Shown here piece by piece: positions 22,404 through 31,227 of a stretch of 64,000 nt of DNA. Made by a program: the position numbers and the translations under genes. The stretch is from positions 133,211,358 to 133,275,357 of the forward strand of contig CM065816.1 of NCBI GenBank assembly GCA_033398695.1, read 5' to 3'. The notes beneath the pieces were generated by a model, which had not been told where the DNA came from, did no database searches, and saw nothing but the letters and a program-made list of their open reading frames with translations. This DNA comes from Orobanche coerulescens. Taxonomy: Eukaryota > Streptophyta > Magnoliopsida > Lamiales > Orobanchaceae. The first letter of the stretch is position 1. Each line of letters starts with the position of its first letter.

Positions 22404-24953
22404 TCATTCCGGGTCTTCAGCGACAACTCCCCCTTGAACGGGTTTGTTGATATCAAGATAGCATACGCTCCTCTCATTAGGTCGAAACTCGTTCACCTCC
22501 AACATTCGAACATACTCTGGCAAATCCTCGGAAATTTCATCAACATCAGAATGTGAGTAAATGGAGTGTGAAATGCAATGCTCCAACAAGTCGGACGGGG
22601 GCGGCATAATAGACTCAATTTCATAACATTCCTCGGGCGCATCCTCGGGCCTCTTCATCGCGTCATAGATGGAAATTTTCAGATTTTGATCATTAACCCG
22701 GAAAGTAAGATCACCCTCTTGGACGTCGATAAGTGCTCTCCCCGTCGCTAGAAACGGTCTTCCAAAGATCAATGGTTGATTCTCGTCCTCGGGCATATCA
22801 AGAACTACGAAATCGGCCGGGAAGACTAAGTGTTGGACTCTAATGAACACATCCTCCACAATTCCCCTCGGATAAGCGATCGACCAGTCCGCCATGAGTA
22901 GAGAAATGGTAGTCGGCTTCATCTCCCCAATCTTCAACTTCTTAAAGATGGATAGAGGCATAAGATTGATGCTTGCCCCGAGATCACACAACCCATTACG
23001 GAACGTTTGGTCGCCAATCTTGCATGTCAAAGTAAAACGTCCCGGATCCTTCTGCTTGAGCGGGAGCTTGTTTTGAATGATAGCGCTACACTCCTCTGTC
23101 AAATTTATGCTTTCAAACTTCGCCAACTTCCTCTTGCTTGCCACAGCGTCTTTCAAGAATTTCACGTACCCCGGCATGTCTCTCAAAGCGTCTAGAAGTG
23201 GAATGTTAATATTCACCTTTTGAAAAATGTCGATAAACCGTTGAAGCTTTTCATCATGTCTCGACTTGGCTAATCGCTGTGGAAATGGAGCTTTCACCTC
23301 AAAATCCTTCACATTCGAACTTCCAGGAGCCTTTCGGCCGATAGGGGGGTCGATAGGCTTAACTGCCGGCATTCTGTCTGGGTATCGGTTGGGTCTATTG
23401 GACGATAGGCTACCCGATAGGTTCTGCTGTGTTTCATCTGCCTTCTTGTTCTCTGCTCCCGTTTCTAGTACATCCTCGTTTCCAGAGTTCTCAACTTCAG
23501 CCCCATGATTACTGTACCTTTTCCCACTCCGAAGCTCGATTGCGTTACATTGTTGCGTCTTCGGGTTGGTCTCGGTGCTGCTCGGAAAATGCCCCGGCTT
23601 ATGAAATCCGGCTTGGGCGTTCGCCATTTGACTCATTTGGGTCTCCACCATCGACATCTGCTTTGTCAAGGCTATCACTGAGTTTCCAATAGATGTCACA
23701 CTATGCTCGAGAGCCCCGAACCTCTTGTCTACTTTATAAATAAAATCTTTTTGACTCGCCTCCAATCGTTCCAACATCTCTTCCATAGGTGTCTTAGCAA
23801 TCGGCTCTTGAATAACCCCGTTTTTCACGTTAAATCCCGGTGGTGGCTGAAGAGCATTGTTCGGGTTGGCATAGGAGAAATTAGGGTGGTTTCGATTGTT
23901 CGGATAATAGTTCCCCATATTTCCCCCTTGCCGGAAGTTTCCTCCTTGCATGTAATGTACATCCTCCTTAACTGCAATAGGCTCGTTTAGCTCTTCAAAA
24001 ACTGAATTGACTCCCAAAGTATTCTTTTTTAGCATCTCAAGTTCTTTTTGTTGTCTTTCAAATTTCGCCTTCAAATCACCGTAGGCGTCCTCGTCACCGG
24101 ATGGAACCTTTCTTCTCGTCATCTTCCTATCGGTCACCTCCTCGTAATCATTGTTGACTGCTAGCTTGATGAGATTCTTGGCCTCTTCATAATCGTTAGC
24201 AAGAAATCCCCCTTTCGATGAATAATCCAACTCTCTTCTAGCCTTCCTCGTCAGACCCCGATAAAACCGAATATAGATTTCCTCCTTGTCAATTCCATGC
24301 TGTGGGCATTTGCGAAGTAGCTTCTTAAATCGGATCCATGCCTCGTATAAGTATTCATCCTCATATTGCTCGAATTGCAAGATATCGTTGATTTGTTTTT
24401 GCACCTCCGAGGGAGGATAGAACTGTGCTAAGAACAACCGAGTCATCTCTCTCCAAGTACCAATTTCCTTCCGATCTAGGCTCTTGTACCAATCTAGCGC
24501 ATCGTCTTCTAAAGAGAACCAGAATAGGCGGAGCTTAATGACATCCGGAGGCACTCCGTTTTGTTTGATGGTGGCACATATATCCAAAAACGACTCAAGG
24601 TGAGCGTTTGGATCTTCATTAACTCCTCCTCCGTATGTTTGAGACTTCACTGTAGCTATGAGGGACGGCTTCAGCTCGAAGTTGTTGGCATCAATCTTTC
24701 CCCAACCTCCTTCTTGATAATCGTCCAGCTTAGGTCGGAAGGGGGCATTCAATGGGATCTTCTCAGGACGAGCGAGTTCTCGTGGTGGGTCAACAATGCC
24801 GGCCATGGTATCAACAAAAGGTATAGAAAGAGTCTCGGTTCTCGCTTCTTTCTTCTTCCTCCTCAAAGACTTCTCGATTTCCGGATCCAAAGGAAATAAG
24901 TCCTTTCCTTGGGATCTTGTGATCATGCACCGCCTACAAGGAAGAGAAAACAA
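22404..24953 (-). CDS. Gag-protease polyprotein of C (849 codons, intact)
   Basis: A single open frame encodes an Athila-type gag followed by a retropepsin-like protease. The capsid domain (about residues 85-290) has the WYKSLDRKEIGTWREM and FLAQFYP motifs of Retrotrans_gag. A Lys/Glu coiled stretch, Asn/Gly-rich region and Gln/Met heptads follow. Near residue 656 the protease has DLGASINLMP, the form usual in Athila elements; ADFVVLDM and IFGRPFLATG follow near its end. It is the longest intact frame in the window and should make particle protein. No RT is fused downstream: the frame ends at a stop. A start at MITRSQGK (about residue 10) is an alternative. Confidence 0.88.
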   Translation of the reverse strand: MFSLPCRRCMITRSQGKDLFPLDPEIEKSLRRKKKEARTETLSIPFVDTMAGIVDPPRELARPEKIPLNAPFRPKLDDYQEGGWGKIDANNFELKPSLIATVKSQTYGGGVNEDPNAHLESFLDICATIKQNGVPPDVIKLRLFWFSLEDDALDWYKSLDRKEIGTWREMTRLFLAQFYPPSEVQKQINDILQFEQYEDEYLYEAWIRFKKLLRKCPQHGIDKEEIYIRFYRGLTRKARRELDYSSKGGFLANDYEEAKNLIKLAVNNDYEEVTDRKMTRRKVPSGDEDAYGDLKAKFERQQKELEMLKKNTLGVNSVFEELNEPIAVKEDVHYMQGGNFRQGGNMGNYYPNNRNHPNFSYANPNNALQPPPGFNVKNGVIQEPIAKTPMEEMLERLEASQKDFIYKVDKRFGALEHSVTSIGNSVIALTKQMSMVETQMSQMANAQAGFHKPGHFPSSTETNPKTQQCNAIELRSGKRYSNHGAEVENSGNEDVLETGAENKKADETQQNLSGSLSSNRPNRYPDRMPAVKPIDPPIGRKAPGSSNVKDFEVKAPFPQRLAKSRHDEKLQRFIDIFQKVNINIPLLDALRDMPGYVKFLKDAVASKRKLAKFESINLTEECSAIIQNKLPLKQKDPGRFTLTCKIGDQTFRNGLCDLGASINLMPLSIFKKLKIGEMKPTTISLLMADWSIAYPRGIVEDVFIRVQHLVFPADFVVLDMPEDENQPLIFGRPFLATGRALIDVQEGDLTFRVNDQNLKISIYDAMKRPEDAPEECYEIESIMPPPSDLLEHCISHSIYSHSDVDEISEDLPEYVRMLEVNEFRPNERSVCYLDINKPVQGGVVAEDPE

Positions 24954-25074
24954 GATGTGAGGAAACGAGATCGAATATTAATAATAATAGTAAACAACCT
25001 AAAGTAACAATCTCTTCTTTTTCGAATTATCCCCTTAAGTTTTCTATCAACTCCCCGGCAACGGCGCCAAAAAT
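24954..25074 (-). other. Primer-binding site and leader of C
   Basis: The minus strand reads TGGCGCCGTTGCCGGGGAG (25051-25069), just inside the 5' LTR. It matches the tRNA-Asp-type primer site used by Athila elements. A short leader precedes gag. Confidence 0.9.
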
Positions 25075-26546
25075 TGATCGCTAGGATTCGCGTAGTAAGG
25101 TTTTCAAATCCGATCAATTTAAAATTTGTAAAACCTCGGAGTATTTCCAAGGTGTCGAACCCAAGGGAATTGATGTGTCGAAAATAAAGGAATTAACTCT
25201 ACTCAAAATTTGACTGCTATTTAGGAATCCGAAAAATTGTTTTGATTCTAATTATCTAACTTTAAAAATCGAAGAACAAAAATTAAATAAAAGATGAAAT
25301 ATCTAACTTAAGCAAATAAAGCAAATTAGCAAGATAAAATCACAAGTCGAAAGGTAATTGATCCCAGGGTAGTATCATCTAATTGAGTTCACACAATCCA
25401 TTCATTTGATTCCTTTTCCCCAAATTTTAATTCAATCCTAGAAATAATCACTCAGCCGATCTAGAATTCCGATCAAGACAACCTAGAAAGATAGTTAATT
25501 TAAACCCTTTTCCCCGCCAGGGCTCAAAGAATTGAAATCACTTAAAAAGCACCAACTTATTTATCTATGATTTATCTTTCTCCGCTAGGTCTTAAGATAA
25601 AATCATATTGTGCATCAAGTATTTCCACTAATCAATTACTCCTTCCGGACAAAATCAATTAGCTAACATGCATCGATTAAGGGCCCTTTAATCTAATATG
25701 AGATTTAACACAACTTGAACACAAGCCTAGGATGAAAGGTCAAAAGGTAATCAAAGGAACATCATGTGAACATCAATTAAAATTACTAACCCTAGAATCA
25801 ATCAATGAATTAGCCAGACATAATTGAAATTAAACAAGAAATAGATGAAGAATGCATATTATTAATATGAAAAGAGAGATTACAACCCTTACGGATGAAC
25901 TCCGAGTCTTCAATCTCTGAAAAACAATAATAATTCTCCTCCAAAACGTTCTTGCATCCAAGGAATAAATCTTTCTAAAAAGATGTAAAAATCTGCTAAA
26001 GATAATAATAGATGAAAAAGAATGATGAAAGCTTGATGAAAGATGATAAAGAATGAAAAAGAATCCTAAAACTAGATCTAAAAGGAGGTTTATATAGCCT
26101 AAGGGGGTTAAACTCCCGATTAGCCCTAATCTAGGAAACAAAAACTATCCAAAAGAGTCATAATTCGTCAAAACACGAGAGTCCGCTGGGCAGCATATCG
26201 GCCTGGCCTATCGGCCGATAGGCTGGCCGATAGTTGGTTCGTCGATCTCTTCACTCGATAGGGCAGGAACTCCTTTCGGACGGGCCTATCGGCCGATAGG
26301 CTGGCCGATAGGTTAAATCATCTTCGCAAAAATCCGTTTCTTCGTCCGTTTGACTCGACTCTCGGTCCTTTGTCTCGTTTTGGGTCCTTTTGGCTCTAAA
26401 AACCTGCAAACACACTAAAACCAACCCAAACGCGTAATACGGCTCGACTAATCATAAATAAGCCAAATACGAGCACATTAATCACGACACGAGATAAAAA
26501 CCTAGTATAAAATCCTAGAAAAATGTGGTAAAATTACCACTTATCA
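25075..26546 (-). repeat. 5' LTR of C (1472 bp)
   Basis: It nearly equals 19044-20501. It has one extra palindromic block near 26201-26222 and a divergent few bases near 26313-26325. The minus-strand TATA lies near 26085-26100. As the 5' LTR it would carry the promoter for gag-protease. Confidence 0.92.
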
Positions 26547-26551
26547 CCCCT

Positions 26552-27952
26552 TGATGACGTAAAAAATGTGGGCCGGAGTTCGGTTGAACTTGTGGAGAAG
26601 ATGGGTCTCCACATCTTCGAAGGCGTTGAAATCACCGGGTGGCTTGGCGACTGCCTTATTGGTTCTGACGATCGCTGTCTTTCGGAAGGCAGGCGGTGTC
26701 CCCTCGCCTAGGCAGAGGATGAGCAGCCTATGCCTGGCCAGAAAATCGACGGCCTTAACGCGGAAGATCGCGTAGGTCGGGGGGATGTCCTTTGTGAGGT
26801 GCCTAAACATGGGTGAATGACCATATAATCCCCCCAGGACCAAGTAGAGAGCAAGCTCGTCGCTGATGGGTTCGCCGGTGAGGACTATTTCATCCACTCG
26901 GTCGATGTAATCTGCATCGGATTCATTTTTCCCCTGCCTGGTTTTCATCATACGGTGGGGGCCTTCTGGTCTGGCGACCTTAGCGGCGAAGTATGACGTG
27001 AAGTCACTCGCCAGTTTCTCAAAGGAAATGATTGATCGTGGCGGTAGTGAGACGTACCACCTATAGGCCAGCTCGCCCAATGTTAACGGGAATATTCAGC
27101 ACTTGGTCACGTCTGATGCCCCACACCCGGTCATGTAAATCCGGAACTTGCTTAGGTGAGTCTCGGGATCCGATCTTCCTTCATGCAAAGGTGTTTTGGG
27201 AGGAGCGATCCTTGGTTGCATGGGGGCAAGCTAGATGTGGACCGCGAGTGGCTCAGTCGGTCCGATGATCTTTCTACTAGCGCTTGTCCCAGTTTCCAAG
27301 AGCGCTTTCATCTCGTCGAGCTGGCGTTGCATAGCGGCCATCACCGCGGTCTGGCTGCTCGCGGCTAGGCGCTCGGAGCGGGAACTGAGGCGATCGTGTA
27401 CTGATCCCCTGGCTCCGCTGTCGATGATGTCCTTGCCGCGTGACTCGACTCTTCGGCGGACGGGGGCCAGACGGCTGACCTGTATTTGGTTGGGAGTTGG
27501 GTATGCCGAACTCCTGGTGACAGACTCGGATTCCGTCATCTCGTGGTTGGGGCCAGAATGCCCCGGTCGCCATGATCGATCGCTTCCTAAGTGGCTGAAG
27601 ACGGAAACGTCCCACCTCGCGAGAGCCTTTTCTCGCGAATCGGGGCTTTCTGACGATCGCTCGACCAGTAACCCTTGAGCTTCCGTTTGCCCGCGCGGAG
27701 AATGGTCGAGGGGGTTATAGCGGGCGCTGCGCATGCTCTCCGTCGTTCCCTTAGGATGTCCATAGTCTCCTCGATCTGTTCCGTGGTTTGGAGCTGGTGG
27801 AGCGAAAGGCTGCGGCCGTCCCTTAGGTGCGGGATCGAGAGTCTCGCGTCGCCGCGGCTACCCTCTGCTGTAGGCTGGGGCTCGGATTGAGCCGGAATAT
27901 GATGTCCGGCGGTTCGGAGAGTGGCTCTCTTCAATGTGGTGGCAGACGTCAT
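26552..27952 (-). pseudogene. gag: gag N-terminal and capsid part of B1
   Basis: On the minus strand the start is at 27952 (MTSATTLKRATL). The capsid domain (27080-26552) reads LAYRWYVSLPPRSIISFEKL and FTSYFAAKV, matching the Ty3-gypsy Retrotrans_gag fold. Frame changes lie in the N-terminal Arg/Pro-rich part, and an in-frame TGA (27096-27098) lies just before the capsid segment; the same TGA is in B2. The 3' remainder is on the far side of C. The long plus-strand frames here are shadows. Confidence 0.8.
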
Positions 27953-28082
27953 GATTCTGAAGGTTTTTTTCTTTGAAGAACAGTGAGTGTTTCTTCAAGT
28001 ATATACCCCGGAGAACAGTGAGTGTTCTTCGAGAGGGTAGGAATGAAAATGAAGGTTAAGATGCCCTCCTTCTAGTGCCAAT

Positions 28083-28354
28083 TGTTGTTACCCAAAATAT
28101 TATCCGGAGATGATATGCTGGAATGGTCGAGTAACAAACAAAATACGAGAGCACGTCTGTGGGGAAGTAAATCACACAAGATTTGCCGGGGTTGTTAGTC
28201 CCGAGCTTGAATGCTCTCGTGAGATATTATTAATACAAATACTTGGGCGTACAAATATTAATGTTAGAGTACAATTACAATGAGTATAAAGACCCTAGTT
28301 ATCTTAGCTCTTGAGTGCTGAAGATTGCCGGAAGAATCAGAGTTGATGCTCTGT
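28083..28354 (-). repeat. 5' LTR of B1, only 272 bp left
   Basis: Starts TGTTGTTACCC like the B2 right LTR, then breaks off at 28354 inside the motif GATGCTCTGT. Copia integrase sequence follows, with a 3-bp overlap (TGT, 28352-28354). About 758 bp of LTR are missing. The primer-binding site TGGCACTAGAAGGAGGGCAT (minus) abuts it at 28061-28080. Confidence 0.88.
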
Positions 28355-28868
28355 TATGTATTGAACAATGGGAAGGACCAACTTAGAACCTTTGATGAAA
28401 AATCAGATGAAGGAATATTCGTAGGATACTCCTCCGTCAGCAAAGCTTTCAGAATCTTCAATAAAAGGAAGTTGACGATCGAGGAATCAGTTCATGTAGT
28501 GTTCGACGAACCACACCATGACCCTACAGGAGTAGATGATATCACTCAGGACATTCACCATCTATCTATCTTGGATCGACCTACACCCATAGAACCTGTA
28601 GTTGATTTAGAAATCAACCCCGCAGCTGTAAGAATCGATGTGGATGAAGCTGACTGCATGTCAAGCCGTACCCACGAAACTTTCGATACTGATGCGGGAT
28701 CTGAACTAGAACCCGCCGAAGATGGTTGAGAGATCACCCGCAAGAGCCGATCATTGGAAATATTAATGCCGGTGTTTCTACTCGTAGGAGAATACAGTAC
28801 ACAAGGAAATGTACTTTGTGCACAAGAAGAATCTAATCTGTCAAGTCTCACGCTTCGAATGGAAATCT
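28355..28868 (+). pseudogene. Integrase C-terminal end and RT linker of A2
   Basis: The first readable codons match A1 from about 12797 (LNNGKDQLRTFDEKSDE, FVGYSSVSKAFRIFNKRKL). The DDE core is absent. The frame closes at 28729 (AEDG then stop), where A1 reads on as IRRWLRDHP, so a frameshift lies near 28710-28730. The linker sequence continues in another frame toward the RT. Confidence 0.75.
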
Positions 28869-30455
28869 CAATCCGAACTTAGGAGACTCAATATGTGCAC
28901 TATCGCTGTATTCTTAGCCCAGTCCGAACCTGTTTTGACCATAGATGCTCTTAACAACTCTCATTGGATAACATCTATGGAAGAAGAGCTTAACGGTTTC
29001 GAAAGAAACAATGTATGGTATCTTGTACCCAGACCGACACACCAATCGGTTATAGGAACCAAATGGGTATTTCGAAACAAAAAGGATCGAAATTGACTTA
29101 TCATAAGGAACAAATCTAGACTAGTAGCACAAGGCTATTGTCAGGAAGAAGGAATCGACTATGATGAAACCTTCGCCCATGTTGCGAGACTAGAAGCCAT
29201 TAGGATATTTTTAGCCTTTGCCGCCCATAAGAGTTTTATCGTATACCAAATGGACGTCAAGAGTGCTTTCCTGAATGGAGATCTTGCAGAAGAAGTTTAT
29301 GTTGAACAACCACCAGGGTTTTCCAACACAGACGGTATCGATCTAGTTTACAGGCTAAGGAAAGCGCTGTACGGACTTAAACAAGCCCCTAGAGCCTGGT
29401 ACGAAACCCTGTCCCAATATCTCACCAACAACGGATTTGAGAAAGGTGCTGTGGACAAAACCTTGTTCAAGATACAGGAAGGTGATGACCTTCTAATGGT
29501 ACAAATCTATGTCGATGATATTATTTTTGGTTCAACTAACCTTGCTCTATGTCAAAGGTTCTCACATCTCATGCAAAGCAAATTTGAAATGAGTATGATG
29601 GGGGAACTTAGTTATTTCCTAGGTTTGCAGGTAAAGCAGTTGCCTACAGGTATATTCATCAACCAGGAGAAATACAGCAAGGAGCTTCTCAACAAATTTG
29701 GAATGAACACTTCCAAATCCTCGCCAACCCCCATGAGCACTTCCGTGCAAATTAGTGCTGATGAAGCCGGAAAGCCGTTTGACCAATCACTCTACAGGAA
29801 GCTCATTGGTTCGCTCCTGTACCTAACGGCTAGCAGGCCCGATATCCAGTTCGCTGTTGGAGTGTGTGCGAGATACCAAGTTGCACCTAAGGAATCACAA
29901 TTCAATAAACATAAACGAATCCTGAAGTACATTAAAGGAACAGTCGATGCAGGACTGTGGTATCCTAAGGAAGGCGGATTCGATTTAGTTCGATCTGACG
30001 ACTCGGATCTCGGAGGTGCAAGCTAGATAGGAAGAGTACAAGTAGAACTTGTCACTTTCTCGGACCTAGACTCGTTTCTTGGTTCAAGAAGAAGCAATTG
30101 GCTAACTCTCTTTCCACTTTGAATCAGTACTATCTTTCTTGGTAGCTGCTGTATGCAGATCCTTTGGATGCAGCAACAACTGTCAGATTATGGAATCGAT
30201 GCTAGAGAGACTCCAATCATGTGTGATAGCACGAGTGCAATCGCAATCACGCACAATCCTGTTCTGCACTCGCGCACTAAGCATATCAACATGAAGCATC
30301 ATTTTATCAGGAATCATGTCGAGAACAAGGATGTTCGCCTGGAAAAAGTCCATACAGACATTCAGCTGGCCGACATCTTCACCAAGCCTCTCGACACAGC
30401 AAGATTCAACATGCTCAGACAAGAATTGGGAATACTACAGCCAGACTCCCTGTAA
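28869..30455 (+). pseudogene. Reverse transcriptase and RNase H of A2, catalytic YVDD intact
   Basis: The copia RT motifs [32 protein letters not shown] and YVDDIIFGS (second Asp codon 29517-29519) are present. One in-frame TGA at 29094-29096 interrupts the frame (TGG in A3). After 29985 the RNase H start is scrambled: where A1 has GYSDSD, A2 reads RSDDSD and shifts frame. The RNase H end is open at 30153-30455 (CDSTSAIAITHNP, HINMKHHFIRNHV) and stops with LQPDSL, the usual end of pol. Confidence 0.85.
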
Positions 30456-31227
30456 GTAATTTACTGTTTTTACTCAACAATTGAGGGGGAATGCTGTAAG
30501 ACCCGTGAATACAGTATCCAACATTAATTATCTGTACACTCAAAATCATCAATACAGTACTATAGCGAACGAAGGCATATGAATCCTACAGCTGGTGTGT
30601 GCAATAATTAAGGGGGAATACTGTAGGACCCATGAATACAGCATTAATCCAAATATTGCTGTATGGAATTCAAAACCTATTAGTACCTTTTTAAGGGGGA
30701 ACGCTGTATCGACGGAGAACGGACATGCTATAGGATTTCGATTCAGTATATAATATAATATTATTTCCTTTTAAAATAATTTTTGTCCACGTGCCCTGTT
30801 TTTATGTCAAACGTCATGTTCATTAAGTGCCTTACACGACATCCGGACAACTGAATCTCAAAAGTCGCGATGTTTTTAAATTGTTTATTATTTTTAAACC
30901 GCCGTTTTAGGCATTTAGGGTATCAACCTATGTCAGAAGTGGGACCCGCTGTATTTTAAAACCTTTTATTGGATTAGCGTACCAGTTACACTCAATCCAT
31001 CTTGACCGTTGATTTCAAAACCGGTTCCCATCCCTTAAAATCTGACCATTTGTACTCTGCAAAACCCTATTTCGCCGCCCAAGTATAAAAGGACTGTATC
31101 TGCCATTAGAGACTCTTTACGCTTTCTGCAATTACAAGAGTTCTCAAGAAAACAGCCTACATATTTTTCTGCACATTCACTGCGAAATTCGACTGTTTTC
31201 TTCCGCCTTCGTTTTAAGAAAACATCA
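30456..31227 (+). promoter_or_regulatory. Intergenic region of A2 with PPT-like tracts and extra-gene promoter
   Basis: Three purine tracts of the form T(T/G)(A)AGGGGGAA followed by (T/C)(G/A)CTGTA lie near 30480, 30606 and 30690. Then come a G-box CCACGTG at 30788-30794 and TATAAAAGG at 31084, 144 bp before the extra-gene ATG (31228). The G-box and TATA box are conserved in A3 and A1'. I infer a pol II promoter internal to the element. Confidence 0.65.

Larger units (their letters stand above)
19044..26546 (-). mobile_element. Element C: Athila-like non-autonomous Ty3-gypsy with gag-protease only
   Basis: Two near-identical LTRs (19044-20501 and 25075-26546) flank the interior, with 5-bp target duplications CCCCT at 19039-19043 and 26547-26551. 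The empty site (GCGCCCCTTGATG) is present in B2 at about 53063-53077. The tRNA-Asp-type primer site is on the right, so transcription is leftward. The 7.5 kb element encodes gag-protease but no RT, RNase H, integrase or env-like gene. Roughly a dozen differences between the LTRs (about 1%) mark a recent insertion. Confidence 0.92.
15086..28354 (-). mobile_element. Element B1: Tat-like Ty3-gypsy without pol, split by C and truncated
   Basis: B1 is 99%-like to B2 (48261-55632) by eye and sits at the same A1 position with the same CCATG flank, so it is a duplicate rather than a separate insertion. Orientation is minus: 5' LTR on the right (28083-28354, truncated), gag next, no RT or integrase, then a plus-strand extra gene and the 3' LTR (15086-16115). 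Element C splits gag at 19039/26547. The right end is joined to A2 integrase at 28352-28354. Confidence 0.85.

Noticed and set aside
24561..24899. Plus-strand frames opposite the C gag-protease
   Set aside because: They are shorter, motif-free and fully contained opposite the intact 849-codon gag-protease frame.
27231..27734. Overlapping frames on both strands in B1 gag (167 and 147 codons)
   Set aside because: The capsid and primer-site evidence puts gag on the minus strand; the plus-strand frame (27235-27678) is a GC-rich shadow. The minus frames are fragments of a frameshifted gag N-terminus, so they were merged.
15086..28354. A single autonomous 13-kb gypsy element
   Set aside because: Its size comes from the nested C element; no RT, RNase H or integrase motif of B type is present, and B2 is only 7.4 kb including a CACTA insertion.
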